Below, piece by piece: positions 40,335 to 53,354 of a stretch of 64,000 bases of DNA. Below the pieces are notes generated by a model that saw nothing but the letters and a program-made list of their open reading frames with translations, was not told the origin of the DNA and did not search any database. The DNA lies in contig JAJTUP010000089.1 of the NCBI GenBank assembly GCA_021399435.1, forward strand, positions 1 through 64,000. The letters are read 5' to 3'. The position numbers and the translations under genes were made by a program. Origin of the DNA: Diaporthe sp. PMI_573 (lineage: Eukaryota; Ascomycota; Sordariomycetes; Diaporthales; Diaporthaceae). The stretch's first letter is position 1. Every line of letters begins with the position of its first letter.

Positions 40335-43300
40335 ACACCCCTCTCCGGCCCTTTGCTCCCCAGAGTAGAAGGGTCGACCAAACCATTTATCTACCATTCT
40401 AATCAATTCCCTCTCGTATCCCTACAGCACTTAGCTCGCTAGTCTCGAGCTGTCACCTAGTTGATAGTATTCTAAGTTTTACCTTTATAATGTGCTTAAA
40501 TAACACAAGTCTATCCGTAAAACTTTGGCTATATAGTAGGTATTAAAACCCATTCTATTACCCTCCTTGTAATTATGTAATGGTAAGCCTAAGCATTATA
40601 AGCTCTAATCTAATCATACTGAGCTTTGTGTTTGTCATCTATCTTAATACTATCAGGCTTTATACTCTAATATCTATCAATCTAGTAAAACCTTATACTT
40701 ATCTTTGTAATAAATGGTTGTAATTTAACCGTTTTAGCACAAACAAAAAACTGTTTATCTCCCATACTTAGTTGTTTTATTATTAAGGAAAGTAGCTTCT
40801 CTAATTATATATAAGAGATTTTATAGTTAATTAGGCGGTATAGATTAACGTATCTAACCCGGTTCTTTATTTCTTTTATGATTATTTTAGTTAGTAGTTA
40901 CTTTATAAATAGTAGAGGTAGATTTGTATAAAGCTTTGTATTATAAAGTCCCTTCTTAATAAGTTCTGGCTAGGAGATTAGACTGTACTTTTTCTTTATC
41001 TCCCAGAAATCGTTAAGGCTAATTAAAGGGCAGTTAACAGATTCTCAAAAACCATACCTAAGTCTGTTTAGCTCTAATTAAATAGCAAATATCTATATCT
41101 AGACTACTATCTCTTTAAAAAAGAGCCTTATAGAAGGATTCTAGGTTAAGTTTAAGCTCTTCTAGTCGCTAAACTCCTAATTATTCCTTCCCCTATTTTC
41201 TTAAAAAAAGAAAGCCACATAGTTGGTTACCTACTAGCCATAATTAATAAAGCTTGTCTAGGGTAAAATAGCGACTCTAATTGCTCTAGGCTCCTTTACT
41301 CCAAGACATTCTTCCTTGATAAAGCTCTTATAGATAGTTATAATCCTCTTGTAGTTACAATTTTACTCTCTTGTATTTAGGTAGATATTAATAAACCCAA
41401 AACAATTAGTAGCGCGATTATAGATTCTAAGGGTAAAATGCCTAGGTATATATACCGGTATAACGATAAATTAGTGCTCTAATATTAGTTGTAACCATTT
41501 AAAGTTAGGGTAGGCTAGCTAATTATAAGAAATAACAAAGTAACTAATAAATATAATGTTAGTAAAGTTAAGAAGCTACTATCTAATTAAAGCTAAGATA
41601 TAGTTGCTTTAAAGCTCCTTATTTTAAGCTAGAAGTCTCTTAGTATTTGCCAGGTTTAGAGCCAGGTATGCCTAATGTTTACTAAAGAAGTTTTGCAACC
41701 TAGGTAGTAATTGAAGCTTAGGGTATATATTAATACCCGGAAAATAGTCGGTAACCATCTTTTGTACCTAATTGCCTATAATAATGTAATTAATGTTAAA
41801 GAATAAAAGCCTGTCCTTATATTTTATTGGCTAAACTTATTTAATCTTGAGCCTATATATAAAGATTTAAGTCTTAAATAGGTTGTAGAAAAGGTCTATA
41901 CTAGCCTTATAGCTAAAGTTGTAACAGTTTTAGATATTAACTAAATTAGAAAAACAGATGCTAGATAGTTATATGCTAAAGTTATTATAAAAGGATAGTT
42001 GTAATAGTTAGACGGTAGGGTTAACCTGATTAGCAATAGAAACAGGCTCGACTAATGGAATTGGGATATCTGGGTTAAATGGTTCTCCCAAGAAAACGCT
42101 GGGCGAGAGTCTAGAAGATTTACGGCGAGAGGAAGCTACTTGCGAAGTTTTAGTTATATGGAAGTTAGACTTAGAACGACAGCTGGATCTGCCCCTTCTA
42201 GACTGCCTGTTACTCATAGTGGCTTTCTAATTACCTGTAAATATAGTAAAAAGTATAAGGAAATTAAGTAGGTAATAAAAAGAAGGAGTGAAGTATAAAA
42301 AAAGTGGCGAGAAAGCTTGTACCCCTAGGGGATGCCGTGTAGGTAATTAAGTAAAGAGGTTAATATTGTAAAAAGGGTAGCTTTACTGCTTAGAAGTTGT
42401 AAGAAGAATAAAATGTAGTAGTAATATATCTTGCCCAAATTAGTTTTTTAGTATTATCAAAGGCTTTAGATATAATTAATTAAAAACTAGAAAGCAGCTA
42501 AAAGAGATTTATAGGTATTAGTTGGAAAGGTTTCAAGGAAAGGTTGCGTTAGGTGCCACGGGGTTTTTATAGACTAACAAAAGCGCTGCTTTTTGTAAAT
42601 TACTCACGTCTGTTAGTTACTTTTTATCCCTTCTGCTTTCCTTTAGGTATTAGAGTGGTCTAAGTATTTGTTTAGGTAAGTAGCTAAGGTTAGTAAATTA
42701 CTAGGCCTCTTAGGTACTTTCTCGCGCTCTTTAAAAACCTCCCCTCTCTTTTACCAATTCCGTTCAACCTTTTTTTATAACACCAACTTTCTACTATTTA
42801 GGGCATTACTTTATTACTCTAATCAAACACTAAATAAGCTTTCTAAACTAAATCTTACTCCTATACTACTATCTTCCTTCTCTTACCTCTCAAAATATCT
42901 TTCCACACTCTCTAGAATCCTGATAAAAAGGAAAAGGGAAAAAAGGAAAGCAAATAGAAGCCTATTTATCTCTTATATAAGTCTAACTACCCTAAACTAA
43001 TTGTTAACTACAGCATTTACACTACCTTTATAAACCAAGGTATGCTTCCGCAAAATATTGTCCTTAAGTCTAAACTCTATACCTCTTTTGCCTAAAATAT
43101 CTCCATCTATACCTTAATCAGCCGCGGCACAAACTAGTATATTGTATAGCTTCTATTTAAACCTACTATTAAAAAGATTATAATCAACTTCTTTATCCTC
43201 TTCCTACTAAACAAGAATTGCGATTTCCTTTACAAGTACCTTTAAATACTAATATAGACGGATACTAACGAGGTCTTTGTCGAGAAGGTTAACGGCAAGC

Positions 43301-44000
43301 TATACAGAAAGTACATATTTAATTTATGCCAATCAGACAACAAATACCACGCCCCTACCCTTTTTATTACCTTTTTTGGTTATCAAAATGCTTCTCCCTA
43401 TAAGTACTGTCTTGTATATATATCTCAAAACTTTAACTATAGGGTCTCCATTATAGTTCCTTTCTTTAAATACCAAAGCATTCCTAGTTTTAAAAAGAGT
43501 ATATATGCTAACTATCTCTACTATATTAAAGGCGGCAACTATACTTTCAATAAGAATTCTTACATTCCTGCCATTAAAGCCACCGCTGCTCTACTTAATT
43601 ATAAATTTAAGGGCGCTCCCTAATCAAAACTTACCTTAGGCAAATATACCTAAGTTAATAAGAAATTTAACTTTAATAAAGCAAGGAAAAAAGTAATTAA
43701 AAAGGTAAAGGGTTTTTGGCCCAGACCTAAAAAGCTAAAGCCGGAAGAAAAGAGGTTCTGAGAGTAATTGGAAAAAAATTAGAGTAAAAGGTTACATAAG
43801 ATAACAAACGTTGAGTTTACAGAACCACTACTCTCTACTCTCACAATAAGCAATTAATTTCAAATTTTATATATTATATAATAGTAAAATGAATGTGAAC
43901 TGGGCTCTGATTAGAGCAAAACAAATGTTGTAGGGCAATAAATAAAAGAAAAGAAGCCCAGCAAAAAATGTTTAGACGTAAAGAAAACAATTGGTCTGCA
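40335..44000 (-). other. Extra 3' region of Gypsy element with relic frames
   Basis: Minus-strand sense continues from an open piece at 42008-42217 (MSNRQSRRGRSSCRSKSNFH, a basic Ser/Arg-rich start) through a stop-riddled but coherent frame down to about 40500 (for example ESVNCPLISLNDFWEIKKKY). This could be a third ORF after pol. In addition, the plus strand at about 43030-43860 has a separate long frame with few stops (NGKLYRKYIFNLCQSDNKYH; NASPYKYCLVYISQNFNYRV). Its orientation is opposite to the retroelement, so it is either an antisense ORF or a nested insertion. Neither is recognised. Confidence 0.4.
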
Positions 44001-44624
44001 GCAGACTGCCAGTCTTAATGTGTTGCAGACAGGAGTATCCCCCCCCCGGGGACAACAAAATAAAGCCAAATGTTAAATAGAAGAAAAGCAACGTATTTAT
44101 AAAATTAACTAATAGTCTAATCAACAAGGGTTGTTTGTCCCAACCATTAAAATGTTAATATACTAGTTAAATTACAGTAGTTGGTAAAATAGCTGCTATA
44201 TTTAAGATCGCGTCATAATGCTAGAATATTAAGACAAGTTTTCTAAGTCCTTAAAGGAGAATGCAGAAATAGATTCTATTAACTGTAAGATATCTACAGG
44301 TATCTATTATAATAGAATATCTAAAAAGTCTTAATAATAATTAGAATCTTCTCCATTGTTCTTAATCTCTATGTCGGCAATAGACAAAAATAGGTCTAAA
44401 AAAATATTATACAGTTATATTTGCTAAAGCTTGTAGCCTATAGTTTCTATCTTAGGCGGGTTTTCTATCCATAATAATAACACTTTCGGCTCCTAAATCC
44501 CATTATGTTTAACAAACTTCTTCAGCCTTTAAGGTAAATATATCCTACTAACTTTAGCTCCATCCAGCATTTAAAGCTTATATACATTGTTTGGGGAAAT
44601 AGAGTCGATAATGTACAGACTAAA

Positions 44625-45400
44625 CTATCGGTATGTTAGTTTTCTAAACAAGAAGTAATTAGTTTTCTGTTGCTCATTAATGACAAAAACAAGGTCTCCT
44701 TCCTTTAAAGGCGTCGGTCTTAAAAACCTATAGTAAGTGTCTCTGCCAACAGCTTGTTTTCTAAATTTAGCAACAAACTGTCGCGCCAGCTCTATGTCTT
44801 TTGCTAAATTAAGCAAGAATCTAAGGCAATAGTGTAAAGCCTCTTAAGGCGACATATAAGGTTCCCATACTTGCACTCTCTAAATCGAAATATCGGTTTC
44901 TATTAGAATGATAGGATTATATCTATAAAGGAGATAGAACGGGCTTTTCCTATATAAACGCCTTAAAGATGTCTGATTAGAGAAGAGAGTGTATAGAAGA
45001 ATGTATCTCTATCCCCTTACGCCATCTTCTATTATCTTAGTCAAAGCTGCCGCAAAAGTAAAATACCTGTGTTTAACAATTCCATTCGCCTATAGGTTAT
45101 AGGCAGAAAGTAGGATTTGTCTTACTCTAATTAGTTAAAAATACTGTGTAAATTCCCCCATATTCTCCCTGCCTCTATCGATAACAACTTTAAAAGGTAG
45201 TCCCCATTTGAGTAGAATATACTAGATAAAAAACCTCTTTATATTCTTAGCGTTGGCAATTCTAAGGGACATAGCTTCTACCCAGCTGGTAAGGTTATAG
45301 CGGGCTTCTGCTAACTTGTCATACCCCTAATTAGAAGGCAAATGTTAGACATTAATATAAATTTTTATAAATAGCTGGTTAGAAATAGTCGAAATAATTC
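44625..45400 (-). pseudogene. Gypsy integrase domain, RIP-damaged
   Basis: Reading from about 45340 to 45030 on the minus strand: SWVEAMSLRIANAKNIKRFF, then LKWGLPFKVVIDRGRENMGE and FTQYF, followed by AYNL-stop-ANGIVKHRY. This is the integrase core ('G---W-EA--L---N', 'GCP--I--DRG-EN', 'Y----NG--E--H'); the D of DRGREN and the position of the last acidic residue are visible, the latter changed to K. The open frame 44625-44816 reads LARQFVAKFRKQAVGRDTYY and LKEGDLVFVINEQQKTNY, the 'GDLV-V' segment downstream of the core. Confidence 0.8.
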
Positions 45401-46549
45401 TATCGTTATAAATTCTAACACTCCACCTTATATACTTTAGACATTTAGTAATGGCGTTTTTAATATTAGTTTATATATTTTTCTAGTAATATATAGCGTA
45501 AATTTAAGAATATGTTGCATCTTATCCTCAATAACCTAAGGGAGTATAAGTATTTCTAATAATTCGTAACTTTAAATCAAGATTGTTAATAACTTGTTGT
45601 TATTTAAGGCCCTTTTTAGGTAATTGCTAGAGGATTCCTTTATAAAGGGCAAAATAATAAGCTATTTTCTTAAAGGTCTATAATTATAAAGTCGAAAGTC
45701 CTTATAGTATTATACTGTCCTGAAGATATACTATAATATTTTTAAACTGTTTAGACTAAAAGTAAATATTATCAAGTACGGGGCTCTAATTAGCTTTAAC
45801 TATAGCTATATATTTAAGAGTTATTTTGTACTAGTCTTTAATATCTCCTTTAATTTGCCTATTATTGTTATTAGATAGCCCTAGAGGTTTGTAAAACAGC
45901 GTATTAGCTATTGTATTTTCTGTCCCTTTTATATATCAAACTGTAAAGTTGTAGGTCCTAATTACCGCCAGCCATCTTGTCATAAGAGCGCTGGGTATAT
46001 CTATTATAGCTCCCTTTAGCTGCTAAATAAGAATATTTAAATCTATTTCTAAAAAGAAGTATATACTATAAATATAAAACTATAGGCGTCTAATTATATA
46101 GAGAACTGCCCTACATTCTCTCTTTATAGCGTCGTAAAGCTTTTCTATATTTATCTAAGCTCTACTCTTATACCTTATGGAATATTAAATACTATCTTTT
46201 TCCTATATAAGACAAGCTCCCCATCCTTAAAAACTCGTGTTAACTATAAGGATAATGTTTCCTTGGCTATATTTAATGTTAATTAGATATAGTTTAGTCG
46301 TAATAGTTGCTTTTAATACATCTATGGCTTTCTAGCATTCTTCTAACTAGTAAAACAATGCTCCTTTCTTAAGGAGGTTAAAGAATAGCCTGGCGACAAT
46401 CCTATAAAACGGTATCTATGCCTAGTAATAGTTGACAAGGCTGATAAAGAAGCAGACCTAAAAAACATTCTTATAGCTTTTCTATTCTCTAATTTTAATA
46501 ATCTTCTTATTTACTAGTACTTGGCTAAAAGTACTGTATATATATCTAA

Positions 46550-47230
46550 TAATGTCTATTTAATGCTTATACTATTCTAACTTGTAAGTATTAATAGCCG
46601 CGCCAGCTAGTTCTATATTATAAAGAACATTGTTAAGATTCTTAATGTATTCTGTTATATATCTTCTAACTCTAGGTAGATTAGGAATCTCTTTGTTGTT
46701 ATAATCTATATCGGGACCTCTAATAGCTACATTGTCTAAAAAAGGTCTGTAGATTAAGGAAATTAAGTTGTATAGTAGCTATACTATACATTGTATAAAC
46801 TGGGCTATAGAATTAGTAGCACCTATAGGTAGGCTACATTATTAAAATAATTTAATTAGTGTTGTAAAAATTGTTATGTCGCGGCTCTTCTTATTAAGCT
46901 TAACCTAATTATAGCTTGAAAAGAAATCTAGGAGAGAGAGAATCTTATACATTATAAATTCTTCTGTAAATTTGTCTACTGCTAGAGATATAAAGGCGTC
47001 TCTAATTATAACCTTATTTCCTTTAAAGATATTGTTAATTAGCCGGTACCCTAAGTCTTTTTTCTTAACTAAAAACTAGTTATTTTAATATACTGTGTAA
47101 GATTCCTTAATAACACTACTCGCCTCTCTTTCTCTTAGCATTTTAATAGCTATTGCTCTAAAGGCTCTAGGTAACTCGATTGTCTTTGCTTGGTATGCCT
47201 TATATAGTACAGTTTTAATTATTTAAAATG
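46550..47230 (-). pseudogene. Gypsy reverse transcriptase, RIP-damaged
   Basis: Minus-strand frame from about 47220: LYKAYQAKTIELPRAFRAIA, then YRLINNIFKGNKVIIRDAF, ILSLLDFFSSYN (the 'LD-FSGYDQ' block), IGATNSIAQFVQCIV, PFLDNVAIRGPDIDYNNKE, and RRYITEYIKNLNNVLYNIEL. The catalytic FLDD is FLDN, a GAT-to-AAT change that removes one essential Asp. These blocks match the fungal Gypsy subgroup with 'GA-NS-AQF' and 'PF-DD-G-KGP--DY'. Confidence 0.85.
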
Positions 47231-47999
47231 AAGTAATATCTATACTAATTTAAGATATATAAGACTAGTCCTAAGTAAGAGCTTTTTCTCTATTAAACAA
47301 GAAATAGGTAAATATATTCCTTTCCTTAGTTAAAAAACTATTATAGTTGTCCTTTATAATCTATTTTAAGTAATTAGGAGTAAGTCAAGATTCCCTCTTA
47401 ATCTTAAAGAATTTTAGCTGTATCTAAGGGTTATATTTATGTCTATAGTTTTGATTTATAGTATCTTTAATTTTTGCTTTATAGCTTAGCTTCTAGTTAA
47501 CTGTTTTCTCTAAAACTAATCTATTAAATAGGTAATTGTCTACTGAATATACTTTAACTCTTGTCTTCTTATATAGGGTTCTAATTATAAATTAACAAGT
47601 ATGTCTAATCGATTTGGTAATATTGGTAGGTAATAAAATTAAGTTTACCTATTTATAAGTATAGGCTGTTCTTATTCTTAAATATAATCTGTAGATATAT
47701 TAAAGATTAGGTTTATTAATGCCTTTAAGTATATATAGCTGACATACTTTATGCTAAAGGTCTTTTGTAAAAGAAACTGATAACTTTTAAATATCTTTGT
47801 CCTAGAGAATACTAAGAATTTTATTATCTTTTTTAATATTAAAATAGGTTAAAAAAGGCTTAACTAAAGTACTGATTACTACTGGTTTCTAATTAGATCG
47901 TTTTAAATATACCTAAATAGCTAAAGTCTGTAAAATATATTTTTCTAAGACTTGTACTCTATTACTAGGTGCTATATAAAAAGGCTTCTGGTTTCTTTG

Positions 48000-50900
48000 T
48001 CTTAGGCTATACTTTATCTAGAAGTCCCCTAATATAATATATGTAAATAAAAAACCCTTTAACTTTTTAAAGGTTAAATTAGTGTTAAAAAAAAACGGTA
48101 TTTTAAAAAGAATATAATATATAATATTATAGGTTACATTGTTAACAATAAAGAAAACTTGCTTTATCTAATTAGGGCTAATGTAAATCTAATTTTTAGT
48201 TACCCTAATTAGAGATAAGGCTTCTCTATTATAGATTATAGAGGTTATATCTTTAAGAAAAGAATAAGTAAGCTAGTTTTAGCTATAATAGCTTAATAGT
48301 AGTAGATTTATCTCTGCCCTAGTATTAAGTAAAGCTGGTAAAGATATATATTAGTTGCTTCCTATATATATGGTAAGGAAAGCTGAATTATAATATCCTT
48401 GGTTAATTATATCTAAAGTTAATGTAGCTAGAGAGCTAATATAATATCTAATCATTATTAGGGTTAAAATAGTTTCTCTTGGTAAGTTACTTATTGGAGT
48501 GCTAATAACCTTAATACTTAGGTACTAGTCTTTTTGTCTTCTTATTTTGTAGATAGGTTTAAAAGGAATTTGTAAAATAGTCTTTGCCTTATCTTGTAAA
48601 GCTTACAGGTACTTAATTAAAGTAGTATTTGTCTCCCTAAGAGCTAGGAGATTAGAAGTACGTATCTTAATAGTTTTGCTAAGAATTGCTTATACTGCTG
48701 CTTCTTCTGGAGATAAGGTTTCTACTGGTTGTCTTTTCAGCTTAGCGTAGGTTAGTTTTTCTATTGCCGCCCCTGCTGCTATACTAACTTAATTATATTC
48801 TATGTGCCTAGTAAATTCTTTTACTGTGTGGCTTTCTAAGTTATCTGGTTCCTTTCTACTTAGACTGCTTGAACTTAGTAAATTGTTTTTAAAGTAAACG
48901 TGTGTTTTAAGGTAAAAAGTATCTAGTATGGCTTTATATATTGCCTTGTCGTCTTAATTTATACCGTCCTCTATTATTTGTCTCTTCTTTATAACATTAG
49001 TAAAGGTTTGTAGATCTTTTAAATAAATCTGCTCTTTGCTTATAGTAATAGTGTAGAGAGATAGGTCTAAGGTTATTAATATAGATCTAATGGCTGGTGG
49101 TTTTCCTAGTAGTTTAGAATTCTAGACTAGTTTAACCTCTCCTAAGGCTGGGTTACCTCTAAATAATAGGTTTGCCTTAATAAGTTTTTAGTATTAAAGG
49201 ATGTATGGTAAATTAGTTCTGCCTTTCTGTAATAGAAACTCTAGTTGGCCTCTAGTATACTTCTTAATTCTAATTCCTTTCTGATCATAATAGAGTTAAA
49301 TACTAACAGGGTTTAGAAATTTAAAATACTTGTTTTAAGTATCTATAATAGTATTAAGAATTATTAAAAAACCCTTATACTTCTCTATATAAAAGAGCTT
49401 ATTAGTAATAAGCTTGTTGATTTTATTATATTTATAGGTAGTATAGTCTTCTCCTGTATAGCTGTAGCATATACGTGGAAAACTATCCTTCTTGAGCTAA
49501 ATAGTAGAAATGCTATAAGTATTGTCGTTGTTATTACTTAAGGCTGGGGAGTAGATTTCCTAGCTGCTAGGTCTCTAAATAGACTCTACTGTGCCTATTC
49601 TAGTTAGTCTGAGTTTAGTTTATCGTCTATTATAAAAGGTTGCTTTAGTATAATATCTAAGTTATTTGTCGATTTTCTTCTTCTCTTACATTCTTAGCTA
49701 CTTGATTTTTAAGTTGACAAATTTGTTTATAAGGTTGTCTATCCTTTGTTTAAGAAAACTGTCGCCCTAATTTCTATACTAATTAGGCTAAACGATAGGT
49801 TCTAAATATATACTGGTAGGTTTTAAGTATCTTAGATTATTATTTTGTTGCTTCTCTATATACTGTCGATTCTGCTAATTCTACAGGTCTGTTTAGAAAC
49901 AATTAGAAAGTTTTTTTATAGCTAGGTAATAGTCTTGCTTAGAGTACTCTAGTTTTCTATTAAGGATAGATAGAAGCCTGTCTTTAAATTCTATCTAGGG
50001 CATGTCTTTAACCTTCTCCTCAAAGGCTAGTCTAGAAAGAAGCTACTTTTTAATCCGAGATGGGAGTATCTTATAGAAGGTCCTGCTTCCCTAATCAAAC
50101 ATCTCTTTAGCTTTAATTAGTACTTAGTTATAGTTAGTAATCCTCTATTTCTATTCCTCAAGGTTGTCTAAGGGATTCTGGTGGAGGATTGCTTCTATTA
50201 CTAAGCCTAGATCTACTTAAGAGAAAGTATTATTGGTTTTAAAGTAGGCTAAGAGTTCCTAACTCTGTAAAGCCTAGATATTTAGTCTAGTAGTAACTTT
50301 CTTAATTAAATAGACTAGATTAGAGCTAGTATAGTGTTGTTTTAATAAAGAAAGAATCTAGTCTGTTGGATAAAAAAATTGGCGAGAAATGTCCTCTAAG
50401 GTAGATATTGACTTAATAATATTTATTTTATTAAATCTTAGTATTTTAAGGTTATATAATATAAGTAGTGCTATCTAGGGCGGCATTATAGTATTATAGA
50501 GGAATAGACTAAACGGGTATTAGCTTATAGTATTAGGCTTAGCTAAAAGGGGTTGTTATAGCTAAGTAGGAAGGCTTTGGGTAAAAGGTAAAGAGGTTTT
50601 GCTGAGAGATTTTTTGCTTTTAGGCTTAGGTTTCTTTGGTAACTAGTCTCTCCTATACTCCCTTCTAGGCCTTTAGTGATTAGGAGAAATTAAAAGACTA
50701 GTAACTACTTGCTAGTAGGTAGAGCTTAGAGTAAGTAAAGGTAGATATAGTAGGCTTAAGCCTTTAGATAATATAGTTAGAAAGCCTAGTATTTTAGTAG
50801 AAGTAGCGTCTTTAGTAGGGCTAGCTACTATAGATGTTTTAATACTAAATATTGTTAGAATAAAATAATTAGAGCTATAGGCTTATTATTAAGAGAGTTT

Positions 50901-51500
50901 ATATATTATCTAGAGAGTTAAATGTTCTTAGATTAGTACTTAGTATAGTAATAATACTTAAAACATTATATCTTTTTAAGGTACTTTTCCTCTTTCTAGT
51001 ATATATAGTCTCTCCTTAAAGTCTCCTATTAGCTCTAATTAAAAGCTGTAATATCTTGGCCTTGCCTTTCTATATACTCCTTAGGCTTTATGCTTATACC
51101 TAAAAGCACCTTACTGTAAACCTTGTTACAATAGTTATAGGGGCAATTATTACAATAGTGCTACTTTTCAACCAGACTTTAGTTACTAAAGTAACTATAG
51201 AATTAGATTAAGGGCTGTTTTCTTCTAATCTAAGCTTAACAAATCCTGTAAAAGTCTGATCTTTTCCTTGACTAAGTGTTTTACAAGTAAATATATCGCT
51301 CTGCCAGGGCTTTAGCCGTTACTATAAAATAATTCCCGGCGTGATGGCTGATATTTATGCCTTAGGCGCAAAGCTTAGTTAAGAAGGTACCCTTTAGAAC
51401 CTTGGTAAGAGAGCAGGTTTAAAAGCGGGGTTCTTCCTATATGCTTTAGTTATGCTTCTCTTGTTTTCGGTTTAGTCACATAACTTTCTTCCTGGCAAGG
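48000..51500 (-). pseudogene. 5' coding region of Gypsy element (gag/protease), unreadable
   Basis: Stop-riddled minus-strand DNA between the right LTR leader and the reverse transcriptase, where gag and protease are expected. Coherent segments occur but no zinc knuckle or protease DSG motif could be confirmed. Confidence 0.4.
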
Positions 51501-51633
51501 CGTTTTCTCGGCAGTTTTAATTAGGCGCAGGTAAGACAATTCTGTATATGATCATAAAGAACAGGCAAGCTTTAGACCGACTCGTCAGTCGTGAGCTCTC
51601 TCCTCAGTCTTCAAAGGTCACGCAGTCAGCTCT

Positions 51634-51651
51634 GCCCGGGCCAGATCACCA
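51634..51651 (-). other. Putative primer-binding site
   Basis: On the minus strand the sequence directly following the LTR (one base gap) is TGGTGATCTGGCCCGGGC. PBSs of LTR elements begin with TGG to pair with the CCA tail of a tRNA. The tRNA was not identified. Confidence 0.5.
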
Positions 51652-51652
51652 G

Positions 51653-51971
51653 TAAAAGCGTGGACACCAAAGCCGAGCATATGTGCCCAAGTTCTGCTGG
51701 CCCCTTAGAGAGAGAGAGAAAACCACTCGAGGGCTCCAACGCGAAGAAAGAAGAGATAATGAAAAAGGGCTGAAAGGGCCACGAAGGCGATAAAAGCAGT
51801 GATTGGGTTCTGATCAGACAATGTCACAGGTTATCAAATAATAATAATAGAAGAATGAGTTGAATTGTTGCTTCGGCCCTCGAGAGGGGCAGAAGCTAGT
51901 CCGGTACTTATAGTACGGACGGCCAAGAAAAATTCATCGCACTAGCTACGTAAAACACTGCACCCCGTAAC
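51653..51971 (-). repeat. 5' LTR of Gypsy element (little-mutated copy)
   Basis: Read on the minus strand it starts GTTACGGGGTGCAGTG. It retains C/G at nearly every site where the left LTR has T/A. The adjacent leader (51540-51652) is also of balanced composition. It contains a GA-rich run, GAGAGAGAGAG. The short open frame 51591-51773 on the plus strand is not thought to be coding. Confidence 0.88.
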
Positions 51972-52110
51972 ACTACTATTGGATATTATCCTAGCAGGCG
52001 TTTATCTTAAGTAAAATAAAACTCAAACAACGCCTCTTGTTACTATAAGTACGGGGCTTAATGTCCTATACTAACGGCAAATTCCGCTGATAATTTATAA
52101 CTATAACACA

Positions 52111-53217
52111 ATGCCAAACTCCTTTCCTACTAAATGCCGGGACTAGAAGTCTATCATCGCCGTCGGTATTATATTTAGTGCCCTGGCTACTATAGCAGTT
52201 AGAATGCGGCTAGTTTTAAGAAGAATCATTTGCCGGGTACTCAACTAGAGTAATTATTTAATAATAGCGGCATATATAAGTATTTAGAAATTGTAGGAGC
52301 TTGGAGAAATAGAAAAGATACTAATTCTTAGCGCAGATAACGGTAATATCCTATTGGGCCACGGCATTAGTAGGTAAGCTAGAGCTTTTTGAAACCATAA
52401 CTGCCTTACTACTTGCTGATAAGTTGATTAAAGGTATTGTTATTAGGAGATTAGAATTTTATATTGGCGAAATAATTAATATATATAGCCATGCAGAAGT
52501 CGAGATTACATTCTAGATATATTACTTATTTAATATCTCTCGAGTATCTATTAATATATTTACCAGATCTTATTTGCCTTGTAAATACTCTAGGCTATAG
52601 CAGGGGGCCTCTACAAGATATTAATACTACTCTTCTATATTAAGGTCTTCCCTACTTTAAAACAATATAGCTAAAGTCCTTATAGCCGTAATCTTTTACT
52701 ATATATTTAGTACAGCCTTGGCGGCGGTACTAGTCTACAAAAATGTAGACGATAATTAGAAATATAAAAATCTATTTTAAGGAAAATATAAAGATTGTAT
52801 TCTAGTGTTTTGCATAATTGGCGCTCTAAATATTGTCTCAGATATAATAGTGCTGTTGCTTTCTGTTAGAAATATTTTTAAGCTACAGCTACCACTATAT
52901 TACAGGCTGGTTCTCTTAACCATATTTGCCCTTAGTTTCTTGTAAGTCTAGACTTTAATTACCTAATTATATTACATATAATAGGGCCTATTATGCTAAT
53001 ATAAATATATTTAGCATCTATATAATTAGTATTGTCTAACTAGAAACGCTCTCTAGTCTTAGCTCTAGAGACTTTTAAGATATGCTTTATATAATTATAC
53101 AGACAGTTATATAGAGCAGGCTAGAGCCAAGTATTGCCGTTATTCTAGCCTACATCTTACTAATGCAACCTCTCGTCCTTTATATTTACAGTATAATAGA
53201 CTTATTTAAGGATTAAA
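52111..53217 (+). pseudogene. Rhodopsin-domain integral membrane protein, RIP-inactivated
   Basis: Starts MPNSFPTKCRD, stop, KSIIAVGIIFSALATIAVRM, the first helix and following charged loop (RLVLRRIICRVLN) of this family. Later blocks ILQAIAGGLYKILILLFYIK, IVSDIIVLLLSVRNIFKLQL and LLTIFALSFL match helices 3 and 5-6 of fungal rhodopsin-domain proteins ('-K-SIL-FYLRIF', 'D--V--LP-----L-LP--QK'). TGG codons have become TAG at several places. It is a second member of the family found (damaged) at 17128-18194. Some segments between the blocks probably include introns. Confidence 0.7.
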
Positions 53218-53354
53218 CCAAGTCTATATTAGCCAATAACTACTCTCTCGGCATAAGCTCGGCTCCGCACACGTCGGCATACAATCAAATTCGCAATAGC
53301 CTTATAGTACCAACCCTTACAGCAAGAATACATAATAAAAACAAAGATTCGCAA

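Larger units (their letters stand above)
40016..51971 (-). mobile_element. Gypsy-type LTR retrotransposon, RIP-damaged
   Basis: An 11,956-bp element with 319-bp LTRs at both ends and a 5-bp direct repeat ACTAC at 40011-40015 and 51972-51976. Coding order on the minus strand is gag (right), then reverse transcriptase, then integrase, i.e. Gypsy (Metaviridae) order. A primer-binding-like TGG... site adjoins the right LTR. The internal region is full of RIP-type stops. About 4 kb between the integrase and the left LTR is longer than usual for Gypsy and holds further relic frames. Confidence 0.85.

Noticed and set aside
44039..44052. Poly-C/G run considered as a functional signal
   Set aside because: Isolated homopolymer inside RIP-damaged retroelement DNA, no structure around it.
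51591..51773. Plus-strand open frame across the right LTR boundary
   Set aside because: It spans non-coding leader and LTR DNA on the antisense strand of the retroelement.
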